Assembly (NCBI GenBank): GCA_016708345.1
Contig: JADJFX010000005.1
Coordinates: 1 to 38,840 of the forward strand
Length of the DNA: 38,840 nt
Reading direction: 5' to 3'
DNA from: Candidatus Rhodoferax bjergmarkensis
GTDB lineage: Bacteria > Pseudomonadota > Gammaproteobacteria > Burkholderiales > Burkholderiaceae_C
Position numbers and translations under genes: made by a program. Positions 1-8,800 of this stretch are shown piece after piece. Position 1 is the stretch's first letter. Every line of letters starts with the position of its first letter. The notes beneath the pieces were generated by a model. That model had not been told where the DNA came from and ran no database searches. It was given only the letters and a program-made list of their open reading frames with translations.

Positions 1-1
1 C

Positions 2-705
2 TACCCACAAGCGCGCCCGGTCATCACGGCTGCAATCGACCCGCGTTCTGCCAAGCGGGGGGAGGAACTTATCGTTTCAATCGGAGCGCATGTTGGCCCG
101 AACACGATCATCTACTTTGGCGGCGATACGGAGGATGTATCGCTCAATCTCCCGGACTTTGACAAGGCGTTTCCACAGCACGCCCGCATGTTTGCTTCAT
201 TACCGAGGCTGGTGGCGGTTCAGGTACACCCACCGAGGTGTCCAATCACCGCGACGCCCAATCTTTGTTTGAAAAAGTTCATGCGCAGCATCCCAACGTG
301 GTTGTGATAGGGCGAAGTCTGGGCACCGGTGTTGCTGTGAGGGCTGGCCAGCGAGCAGCCGGTACCCCCAGTTGGTCCTGATCACGCCTTACGACAGTTC
401 GGCGGAAATCGCGGCGGCTCCAGTTCCGTACTTCCGATCAATTGGCTGCTGCGTGACAAGCACAACTCGGGTCTCTACGCGCCGACTGTGACGGCCCCCC
501 CGATCATCGCTGCAGAACGCGGCGAGGTCGTTTTCCCCGTTCAAGCACCGAAGTTGTTCGCGCGTTTTCAAGGGTGGCCTCCGACAGAAGTTATCCGCCA
601 CCGATCACAACACGATCTCCAATACGCGTGAGTTTTTGCCGGAGCTGCAAGCGGCACTTTGGAAGAAACTTTTCATCTGCTGGGCAGCGGATGGTTCAGA
701 GTCAG
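2..705 (+). CDS. Alpha/beta hydrolase (serine aminopeptidase S33-like), partial and frameshifted
   Basis: The 5' end lies outside the window. Piecing three frames together gives a typical alpha/beta hydrolase core. An early segment ends in LLHYRG around 190-210. A GGSGTPTEV stretch starts at 211. The nucleophile elbow GRSLGTG has its serine codon at 316-318 (GxSxG motif). ITPYDS and WLLRDKHNSGLYAPTV follow near 375-490, then an IIAAE strand near 505. A DHNTISNTREFLPEL segment near 604-645 carries the expected catalytic histidine (DHN). Family members are small cytoplasmic or periplasmic esterase/peptidase-like enzymes of unknown substrate. At least four one-base slips break the frame in 600 bp, in line with the poor base quality of the first 5 kb. 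The true stop is not clear, and the end overlaps the convergent gene that finishes at 673. Family assignment is fairly sure; the substrate is unknown. Confidence 0.7.
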
Positions 706-1104
706 GTGAACTAGGCGATTGTCAAACCACTCCCAATCAATCGTTGGCTGGTTTGCTGCGGCCTGCGCCTGCGCCACCCACTTTGTGGTCTTCCAGATGA
801 CCAGCGTCAGCACCGCAAGCACCTTGCCGCGAACCCAATCGCCGGATCGCGCCCTCTTGATTCGACCAGCACAGGTTTTGACCCTCCAGTCGGTAGCGAC
901 TCTCCATGACTCGTGATCACGGTCGTCCCAGATGACTTCAAACTGCCGCGGCTTGTCGCTGACCGTGTCCATGCGGTGTTGAGCTTCACCTACCTGTACG
1001 CGGTTCCGCTGGGGTGGCAGGCCATGGCACCAGCGACGGGTCCTTTGGGTCTCCTCGGCAAGTTGGCGTACAAAATACCGGGTTTTCTCCTTTGCGCCGC
1101 TCAC
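673..1104 (-). CDS. Hypothetical protein rich in Trp/Arg
   Basis: An uninterrupted frame of 143 residues starts at a GTG at 1104; an internal ATG at 972 would give a 99-residue product. I do not recognise the family. The second half looks like a real protein: regularly spaced Trp residues (VIWDDRDHESWRV, DWVRGKV, VIWKTTKWV, IDWEWFDNRL), high Arg content and no low-complexity runs, with no competing frame on the other strand. It seems soluble; only VLAVLTLVIW is mildly hydrophobic. It lies directly downstream of the small frame ending at 1105 (TGA followed at once by GTG), so the two may form one transcript, or one gene split by a base error. It converges with the hydrolase at 2-705. No function is proposed. 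Confidence 0.45.
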   Translation of the reverse strand: MSGAKEKTRYFVRQLAEETQRTRRWCHGLPPQRNRVQVGEAQHRMDTVSDKPRQFEVIWDDRDHESWRVATDWRVKTCAGRIKRARSGDWVRGKVLAVLTLVIWKTTKWVAQAQAAANQPTIDWEWFDNRLVHLTLNHPLPSR

Positions 1105-1264
1105 TCACAACAATGGGACGGTGTCTTGGCCATTCGCCGCTCTGCGCTGTTGCCCATGGGTTAACGGCATAGAGCACGGCCGTCCACCGGTCGCTACGGA
1201 AAAAATGACAGCAACGACAATACCATGCGGCCAAACCATCCCAGCAAAGCCGGTATCAAACCAT
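1105..1264 (-). CDS. Possible small membrane peptide, frameshifted after the start
   Basis: A strong ribosome-binding site (AAGGAG, 1271-1276) lies six bases upstream of an ATG at 1264 on the minus strand. The frame stops after two codons, but one slip opens a frame reading FDTGFAGMVWPHGIVVAV and on through IFSVA, which looks like a transmembrane helix, to a TGA at 1105-1107. The next gene (673-1104) begins immediately after. The good start signal plus a hydrophobic segment argue for a real small gene damaged by a base error. The C-terminal part of this frame looks unnatural, so a second slip may join it to the downstream frame. Nothing else is seen between 1265 and the livH start at 1422 apart from the livH ribosome-binding site. 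Confidence 0.3.
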
Positions 1265-1421
1265 TTGATTCTCCTTGAGGGCTGCTCATCGGCCCGTCAA
1301 ATGATAGGTGATGGCGTCAGGGCTGGATCGAACGAGGTAACCATACCGCTGGCTACAGTCGCCGGCAATTGGTCCGGCCCGCTGCTGACGCCTGCGCCGA
1401 TCAAAAAAGTCGGAGAATTTT

Positions 1422-2342
1422 ATGGATACCTCATGCAACGGATCATCACGGTGTGGTGTTGGGGCGGCATGTATGCCTTGGTGGCGCTGGGCTACACCGC
1501 GGTTTTACGGCATTATTGGCCTGGTCAACTTCACGCATGGCGAATTGCTGATGGTCGTTGCCTGACCAGTTGGACTGCCATTGGATACATGCAGGATGCC
1601 TTGCCGCAAGCGCACGGTTATGTGATTCTGTTACTGTCATTGGTGATTACCTGTGGTCGCTGGTGCCTTAATTTTGTGATTGAAAAAAGTGGCTTACCGG
1701 CCCCTGCGCAACAGCCCAAACTGGCGCCGCTCATCACGGCTATTGGCGTGTCCATCTTACTGCAGACGCTGGCCATGATCATCTGGAAACCCAACTACAA
1801 ACCGTTTCCACCTTGCCCGGCACGCCGATGGAAAGTGGCCGGCGCGGTGATCACGCCGACGCAAGTGCTGATTTCGAGCATCACTGCCGTCTCGCTGGCG
1901 CTGCTGATTGGCTGGTTAATTTCACAAAAACTGGGCCGGGCCATACGCGCGACGACTGAAAACCCGCGTGTGGCGGCGCTGATGGGCGTCGAAGCCGGAT
2001 GTGGTGATTTCTGCCACCTTATGGTGGTGCAGTGCTGGCGGCAACTGCCGGTGTGATGTGGGCCGCCAGCTATGGAACGGTGCATCACGCCATGGGTTTT
2101 GCCGGGGCTCAAGGCTTTTACGGCGGCGGTGTTCGGCGGCATCGGCAATCTGGCGGGGCCCGTGGTGGGCGGCATTTTGCTGGGCCTGATCAGGTCACTG
2201 GGTGCAGGCTACATCGGGCCGCGAACCGGTGGCGTGCTGGGCAGCCACTATTCGACATCTTTGCCTTTGTCGTTTTGATCATTGTGCTGACGCTGCGGCC
2301 CTCCGGGTTTTGCTAGGTGAGCGGGTGGCGGACCGTGCCTGA
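1422..2342 (+). CDS. livH: Branched-chain amino-acid ABC transporter permease LivH (frameshifted)
   Basis: Inner-membrane permease of the HAAT family, which moves leucine/isoleucine/valine or related solutes such as amides, urea or aromatic acids. The ATG at 1422 follows a GGAG site at 1412-1415. Recognisable pieces in several frames are GGMYALVALGYTAV near the start, then LTSWTAIGYMQDALPQAHGY, LAPLITAIGVSILLQT, GRAIRATTENPRVAALMGV, the LivH hallmark AAVFGGIGNLAG with GGILLGLI, and a C-terminal IFAFVVLIIVLTLRPSG. Translation across the slips gives about 300 residues, the usual size. One extra T near 2309 creates an early TAG; the expected end is the TGA at 2340-2342. First gene of livHMGF; no periplasmic binding-protein gene is next to it in the window. 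Slips are frequent and probably base errors. Confidence 0.85.
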
Positions 2343-2407
2343 GACTTTTGGGACTGGCCGTAGCACGCGCGTTGTGTAAGCTCTGTCACTCAACACCTTA
2401 GAAACTC

Positions 2408-3469
2408 ATGAACAAAAACACAAAAATCATACCTGATTGTGCTGGCCGCCATGGCCTTGCTGGTGCTGCCGCTGGAGTTGCAGCGCCACGGTAACGCTTT
2501 TGGGTGCGCATTGCCGACATGGCGCTGCTATGTGCTGCTGGCGCTGGGGCTCAATATTGTGGTCGGGTACGCCGGACTGCTGGACTTGGGTTACGTGGCC
2601 TTTTTGCCATTGGGGCCTATATGTATAGCCTGTTGGCTTCTCCGCACCTGACAGACACTTTCCCGATGCTGGCGGCGATGTTTCCCCAAGGCATGCATAC
2701 CCCTCTGTGGATAGCGATCCCGGCGGCTGCCATACGGCGAGCTTGTTTGGCGTGCTGCTGGGCGCGCCCACACTGCGTTTGCACGGGGTTATCTGGCCAT
2801 CGTCACCTTGGGTTTTGGAAGAAATCATTCAGTATTCATGAACAACCTGGACCAGCCGGTCAATATCACCAACAGTCCCAAAGGGCTAGGGGCAGATTGA
2901 TTCATAAGTTTTCCGGGCTGAATCTGGGCAAAAATTGTCATTGGCGGCTACGAGCTGGCGTCGGTGTCGCTGTACTACTATTTGTTCTTGACGCTGGTTT
3001 TGTTCAGCGTGCTGATCTCACACCGGCTGCGGTTTTCTCGCGTGGGGCGCTTGGATGGCGATCCGGGAAGATGAAATTGCCGCCAAGGCCATGGGCATCC
3101 ACACCCGCAACCTCAAGCTGATGGCGTTCGGCATGGGGCCACGTTTGGCGGCGTGTCCGGGTGCCATGTTTGCGTCGTTTCAGGTTTTATTTCGCCCGAG
3201 TCTTTCAGCCTGATGGAGTCGGTGATGATTGTCGCCATGGTGGTGCTGGGCGGCATTGGGCACCTGCCGGGCGTCATTTGGGTGCTGTGCTGCTGTCGGC
3301 CTTGCCCGAGGTGCTGCGCTATGTGGCACATGACTGCAGGCCGCGACCGATGGCCGCACGGATACATCAATTCTGCGCCAGTTGCTGATTGCCCTTGCCA
3401 TGATCAGCATCATGCTCTTGCGCCCGCGTGGTTTTGTGGCCATCGCCTGAGCATGGTAAATCCTTTTGA
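2408..3469 (+). CDS. livM: Branched-chain amino-acid ABC transporter permease LivM (frameshifted)
   Basis: Second permease of the HAAT transporter, pairing with LivH in the inner membrane. It starts at ATG 2408 (MNKNTK). Family pieces across frames include ALGLNIVVGYAGLLDLGYVA, AIGAYMYSLLASP, an APTLRLRG...IVTLGF region near 2760-2815, NLDQPVNITNSPKGL, the loop FSRVGRAWMAIREDEIAAKA (near 3030-3090), MGIHTRNLKLMAFGMG and VMIVAMVVLGGIGHLPGV. The end reads RPRGLWPSPEHGKSF and then TGA at 3467-3469 once one surplus T near 3435 is dropped. Translated length is about 350 residues, normal for LivM. It is spaced 65 bp from livH and 7 bp from livG, consistent with one operon. Around eight slips occur in 1 kb. 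Confidence 0.85.
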
Positions 3470-3476
3470 ATGTGAA

Positions 3477-4262
3477 ATGATGAAAGCTGCCTCAAGCCCC
3501 CTTGGGCGATACGGTACTGAACGTTGTGGCGTGTCCAAGCGCTGGTGGCCTACAGGCACTCAACGATGTCGGCATTCAGATCCAGCGTGGTCGGGTTTGT
3601 AGCATCATCGGCCCCAACAGGGGCTGGCAAAACCACTTTTGCAATGTGTTGACGGGGCTTTACACGCCGGACAGTGGCAGTTTTGAGCTGGCGGGCAAAA
3701 GTACCAACCAAAAGCCGTGCATTTGGTTGCCAAGGCAGGTATCGCTCGCACTTTTTCAGAATATTCGCTTGTTTTCAGACATGACGGCGCTGGAAAACGT
3801 GATAGTGAAGGGCGTCATGTTCGCACCCGTTCGGGGAATGATGGCCGCTATCTTTCGTTCTCCGGGCTTCAGGCAGAAGAAGCCGCCATTGCAGCAAGAG
3901 CGCAAGAACTGGCGAGTACGTGGGCATTGGCAAACTGGCCGACTACAAGGCCCGCACACCAAGCTACGGCGATCAACGCCGCCTTGATTGCCCGTGCTGG
4001 CCCACACCGACCCCAATTGATCGCGCTGGACGAACCCGGCCGCTGGCATGAACGCGACCGAAAAGTGATGCTGCGCGAGCTGATTGAAAAAAATTCGCCG
4101 CGACAAGCACACGATTTTGTTGATCGAACACGATGTGAAACTGGTGATGGCTGCGACAGGGGTGACGGTGCTCGACTATGGCAAGCTAATCGCTGGCACT
4201 CCGGCGCAAGTACAGCAAAATCAAAGGTCATTGAGGCCTATCTTGGCACCAGCGGGCATTGA
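3477..4262 (+). CDS. livG: HAAT-family ABC transporter ATPase LivG (frameshifted)
   Basis: One of two cytoplasmic ATPases energising the LivHM permeases. Two ATG codons lie at 3477 and 3480; the livM stop is 7 bp upstream. Walker A reads GPNGAGKTTF once a single extra A near 3621 is ignored. FQNIRLFSDMTALENVIV matches the Q-loop region. The Walker B stretch is PQLIALDEP (about 4012-4040), followed by a D-loop region like AAGMNATE that is damaged here. The switch region is HTILLIEHDVKLVM. Length after repair is about 260 residues, as usual. The C-terminus VIEAYLGTSGH ends in TGA at 4260-4262, one base before the livF ATG. The ABC signature is scrambled by indels near 3960-3990; this is more likely base error than loss. 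Confidence 0.85.
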
Positions 4263-4263
4263 C

Positions 4264-5056
4264 ATGGCTAATGTCCTTTTGAAGGTCACTGGGCTCAAGG
4301 TCGCTTATGGCGGTATTCAGGCCGTCAAGGGCGTTGACTTTGAGGGTGTGCGAGGGCGAGCTGGTGTCGCTGATCGGCTCCAACGGTGCGGGAAAGACCA
4401 CCACCATGAAAGCCATCACCTGGCAGTCTGCCGATCAACGATGGCGACATTGAGTGCTGGGCAGGAGCATTCGGGGCAAGGCCCTTTGGGACTTGGTCAA
4501 GCAGGGACTGGCGATGGTGCCGGAAGGTCGCGGTGTTTTTGCCCGCATGACAATCACCGAGAACCTGCAGATGGGCGCTTATGTTCGTGATGACAAGGCG
4601 GACATTGCGGGCCGACATTGACAAGATGTTTGCCCTTTTTCCGCGCCTGAAAGAGCGCCGCAGCCAACTGGCGGGCACCATGAGTGGAGGTGAGCAGCAA
4701 ATGCTGGCCATGGGCGGGCTTTGATGAGCCGGCCGAAGTGCTGCTGCTCGATGAACCGTCCATGGGCCTGTCGCCCTCATGGTGGACAAGATTTTTGAAG
4801 TGGTGCGCGAGGTGCATGCAAGGCGTGACCGTGTTGCTGGTGGAGCAAAACGCGAGCCGTGCTTTGGCCATTGCCAACCGGGCTTATGTCATGGAGTCTG
4901 GTCTTGTCACCATGTCAGGGTCAGGCCAAAGAAATGCTGAGTGATCCCAAGGTTAGGGCGGCTTACCTGGGGGAGCGAGGGTGTCGGGGCGATCAGTTCA
5001 GCACGGGATCGACATTTACCCATGTCAATGATTTCCGAATTGTCATGGTTTTGTAA
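4264..5056 (+). CDS. livF: HAAT-family ABC transporter ATPase LivF (frameshifted, end uncertain)
   Basis: Second ATPase of the branched-chain amino-acid type transporter. It starts at ATG 4264, one base after the livG stop. The N-terminus is MANVLLKVTGLKVAYGGIQ. Walker A is readable as GSNGAGKTTT near 4375-4405. The signature MSGGEQQMLAMG is at about 4680-4720, Walker B VLLLDEPSMGLSP at about 4738-4777, and the switch VTVLLVEQNASRALAIANRA at about 4825-4880. The family normally ends in YLGE; here the expected stop after GGGGAG near 4975 reads CGA, so the frame runs on to 5056, probably through a base error. It closes the livHMGF run. The Crp/Fnr-type gene starts about 40 bp downstream and could be co-transcribed or use its own promoter. 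Confidence 0.85.
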
Positions 5057-5073
5057 GCTTTCCTCATGGTTGT

Positions 5074-5087
5074 TTGATTTTGCTCAA
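5074..5087 (+). promoter_or_regulatory. FNR/DNR-type half-palindrome upstream of the Crp/Fnr gene
   Basis: TTGATTTTGCTCAA matches the FNR-type consensus TTGAT-N4-ATCAA at nine of ten defined positions. It lies 6 bp before the first possible start (5093) and 36 bp before the second (5123). Crp/Fnr genes are often controlled by themselves or a paralogue through such sites. If the site acted as an activator box at -41.5, transcription would begin near 5122 and favour the 5123 start. This is inference from one site. Confidence 0.4.
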
Positions 5088-5092
5088 AGTAG

Positions 5093-5746
5093 ATGGGGTG
5101 CAAGCGCGGCAAAGTCGGTGCCATGTTGCCTGTTCAGACCATTGACCCTTCCATTCCAAGACAAGTCGCTGCGCGCGGAGAGTTATTGCTCAAGCGTGCT
5201 GCTTCATCTCCTTGGGTCAACTACCTTAGGTCAGGTCGGATGGCGCTGGTTTTGATGAATGGCGAGGCCATGGAGCATCAGCTGGGCGTGGTGCAGGGGC
5301 CTTGCTGGCTGGAGGCTACCGCCGCCGTGCTCAACTTGCCCAGTGTCGTTGATGCCATGGCAGACACCGAGGTGACCTTCAGGCGGGTATTGGTGACGGA
5401 ATTTCGTCGATCACTGGCTGATATGCCCGCAGCCGCGCAGACCATTTTGCGCGATGTTGCGACGGCGCACCGCCAGCAAACCGAACTGGCAGTCAGTCGA
5501 CTTGCAAAAGATGCGGAGGCACGCTGTGCCGAATGGCTTTTGCGCCATGCGCAGACGGGAGACAAGGGTGTGATGGCTGTTCAACTTGAGCAGCGCAAGC
5601 GCTCCATCGCGGCGCAGCTTGGCATTGCGCCCGAGACGCTGTCACGCATATTGCGCCATTTGCGCGAGCGCAGCCTCATCAGTGGCTCGGGGCGGATGCT
5701 GAACCTGATCGACCCAACCGGCCTTCGCACGCTGGCCGGGGTTTGA
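5093..5746 (+). CDS. Crp/Fnr-family transcriptional regulator
   Basis: 217 residues from the ATG at 5093, or 207 from an ATG at 5123 (MLPVQTIDPS), which fits the family start better; neither has a strong ribosome-binding site. Residues about 28-105 fit the cyclic-nucleotide-binding-like beta roll but are divergent, and no N-terminal cysteine cluster for a 4Fe-4S FNR centre is visible. Residues 108-150 resemble the long dimerisation helix. Residues 165-205 form the winged helix, with recognition helix IAPETLSRILRHLRERSLI. This points to a Dnr/NarR-like sensor without Fe-S or to an orphan Crp-type factor. The intact frame contrasts with the damaged liv genes just upstream. It sits after livF on the same strand and converges with the giant repeat gene. 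The signal sensed is unknown. Confidence 0.85.
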   Translation: MGCKRGKVGAMLPVQTIDPSIPRQVAARGELLLKRAASSPWVNYLRSGRMALVLMNGEAMEHQLGVVQGPCWLEATAAVLNLPSVVDAMADTEVTFRRVLVTEFRRSLADMPAAAQTILRDVATAHRQQTELAVSRLAKDAEARCAEWLLRHAQTGDKGVMAVQLEQRKRSIAAQLGIAPETLSRILRHLRERSLISGSGRMLNLIDPTGLRTLAGV

Positions 5747-5803
5747 TTCCATTTTCAAATCACCTGTGCACTCTTGAGTGCTTACAGTGTTGCCGCACTG
5801 GCT

Positions 5804-5827
5804 GCGCGCCGCCTAGAGTCGGCGCGC
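5804..5827. terminator. Perfect G+C inverted repeat between convergent genes
   Basis: GCGCGCCG (5804-5811), an 8-base spacer CCTAGAGT, then CGGCGCGC (5820-5827) form a perfect 8-bp stem. It lies in the 117-bp gap between the Crp/Fnr gene and the end of the giant repeat gene. No T-run follows on either strand, so intrinsic termination is possible but unproven. Confidence 0.4.
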
Positions 5828-5863
5828 CTCGACGCGGAGCAGCCTACCAGAGCCTCGGTCACC

Positions 5864-8800
5864 TCACCGGCCAAGGTTCAACGCCACGGCAGCTGAATCA
5901 TCGGCGTTGGTCATCAGCATGCTGATCCCCAACTTGTCCTCGGTCTTGACCGCCACACCACTGAGCTGGCTCACCGCCCCGGCACAGTTCTCGTTCACAA
6001 CAGCATCCACCACCGCCTTTTGCTCCGTGCGCAGTTGCAACTGCCCGGTGTGGTGCAGCCGGTGGTGCGGGTGCCGGTGATGGCCCCGGAGTTGCCAATC
6101 GACCAGTTCACCGTGCCCGGCCCTAGGGTAGCGCTCCACGCCCCGGCAAAGTCGACCAGTGCGGCAGCGGTGTCATAGCGGCTCTGATAAGCCAAGCTGA
6201 AGTTTTCACCCAAACTATCGGTGCTGATGACCCCGCTCAAGCTGGTTTTCTCCACCACCGTGGCCGTCAGGCTCGTGCTGGTGCTGGTCGTGGTGCCCAG
6301 GGTGAAGCTCTTGGCGCTGGCCAGATAGGCATTACCCTGCACGGCAAAGCTGCCCTTGATCACCCGGATGCTGTTGGTGTTACTGATCAACGCCCAGACT
6401 TTGCCATCAGGCAGGGCCAGCGCTGATAGCGTACTTGGCGCACCCGCCGGGCTGCGCCAGATACCCTGCAGACTGCTCACCGAAAGGGTGGGAGTTGGCG
6501 TTGGGGTTGGCGTAGAAACCGTCAGCGGGCAACAGTGGCGCGTAGCCGACCAAGCTCAAAGGCATAAAACCTGCTGCGCCCGGATCAACAATCGTGCCGT
6601 TGACGGTGTGGTCCGCATCAAACTGCCCACCATCGGTAATACTGAAGTCCAGCCGGGTCTTGTCACCTTCGGTGGCCATGTCACCGCCATAGACGCTACT
6701 GGCTAAATTCACCCAAGTGTTGCTGGCGTCCAATTTCCAGTAACCGTTGGTGCCCAGCGTCGAATCAATGTACAGACTGAAGGTCTCGGTCACGCCCACA
6801 CCACTGGTGCCGCTTAAACCCGACAGCGTCAAAAAGATCAACCCCAGCGGCATTTTCACCATAGAAGGCAGGTTAGCCGGTGCATCTTTTTGTTCCACGT
6901 TGTGCAATTGTGAGGTGTTGGCAGCTGTCGTGTCGGTCTTGCCCTTCATTGAGTCAGCCACCAAGGTAATAAACACTGGCGGTGCATCCGCTGGGCTTGA
7001 TATGGCGGTGGGCGTGCTGAGGAACGGCACTGAGGCCACGCTTTGCTGTAGTGAATCGGCTGTGCCGTCACCATTGCCGTCACCGGCCACGGCACCTGTC
7101 ACGTCCAGCGGCTTGACATAGGCTTCCAGCAATTCTGGTGTGCCGTCTCCGTCTTCGTCAGGTAGGCTGGACCACAAGGAAACTGGGGGCAACACGGGTG
7201 TCGGATTCGGCTGCGGGTTCACCGGCGAGTCCTCTTCCACATTCACCACGGTTAGAGTGAAGCCTACCGGTGTGGGTGCGGGTGTGGTGGCGCTCAAGGA
7301 TCGCGTCAGAGACCTGAACGGCCAGCTGATAATTTGACTGGGTCTCAAAGTCCAGCACGACGCCGGCTTTAAGGTAAAGCGCCGTACCAATAATCTCGAA
7401 GCTTGCGGCATCAACACCAATGAGGCTCAGCGTGTTGCTGCCCTGCGTGTCGTCAGTGACAGTGATGTTGGCCCCTGGATGTGCGCAGCCGTACTGGTGT
7501 TTTCCGGGATGCGGCTGTCAGTGAGCACGCTGATCAAGGCAAGGCTGGGGGGGCTGTTGGGGATATGTGAAACAGCCGCAGTCGCTGCACTGGTGACTCG
7601 TTCATCCTCACCCTGAGCATCCGTGTAGTGGGCCACAACGGTGATGGCTTTGCCAAGCTGGTCTGATTCGATCACAGGGTGGCCGATGTCGCACCACTGA
7701 GGTCTATGCCATTGGCTTGCCACTGGTAGCTGATAGGCAGGTGTGGCCGGGCCGTCGGCGTCCTCAGGGTGTTGGTTGCCGTTAGGGTTTGGCCTTGTGG
7801 TGGCGGTGCCGCTGATGATGACGCTGCCGGTGGGGTTGTCATTGGTGTTGGCAACGCTGGCGGTGGCACTGGATGCTACGCTTTCTATAGTGCCTTGCGC
7901 ATCCGTGTAGCGCGCCAGCACCGTAATTGCCTTGGAAACCTGGGTTTGCGCCAGAACCAGCGTGCTGCTGGTGGCACCAACAAGGTCCACGCCGTCTGCT
8001 TGCCATTGGTAACTGATAGCGCCTGCGCCGGTTGTTGGGATGCCGTCAATATCCGCCAGCGTGTTGGCGGCGGTAAGCGTCTGGCCTTGGGTGGGCGTGC
8101 CGGTGATGGTGACTGTGCCGGTGGGCGTGTCGTTGGTGTTGGCAACTGCGCTGGTGGCGCTGGATGCTACGCTTTCAGTAGTGGCTTGCGCATCGGTGTA
8201 GCGCGCTAGCACCGTAATTGCCTTGGAAACTTGGGCTTGCGTCAGAACCAAAGTGCTGCCGGTAGCGCCTGCAATATCCACGCCGTCAGCTTGCCATTGG
8301 TAACTGATAGCGCCTGCGCCGGTTGTTGGGATGCCGTCCGCGTCGGCCAAGGTGTTGGCTGCTGTCAGGGTCTGGCCTTGGGTGGCAGTGCCGGTGATGG
8401 TGACTGTGCCGGTGGGGGCGTCGTTGGTGTTGGCAACTGCAATGGTTGCGCTGGATGCTACGCTTTCTGTGGTGGCTTGCGCATCGGTGTAGCGCGCTAG
8501 CACCGTAATTGCCTTGGAAACTTGGGCTTGCGTCAGAACCACAGTGCTGCTGGTGGCACCTGCAATGTCCACACCGTCAGCTTGCCACTGGTAGGCAATC
8601 GCACCTGCGCCGGTTGTTGGGATGCCATCAATATCGGCCAGCGTGTTGGCGGCGGTCAGGGTTTGGCCTTGGGTAGGGGTGCCGGTGATGGTGACGCTGC
8701 CAGTAGGGCCATCGTTGACGTTGGTGACAGCGCTGGTGGCGCTGGACGCTACGCTTTCTATAGTGCCTTGCGCATCCGTGTAGCGCGCTAGCACCGTAAT

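Noticed and set aside
1422..4262. livH, livM and livG as true pseudogenes
   Set aside because: All catalytic and structural motifs survive across frames and the slips match a general low-quality zone that also affects essential genes.
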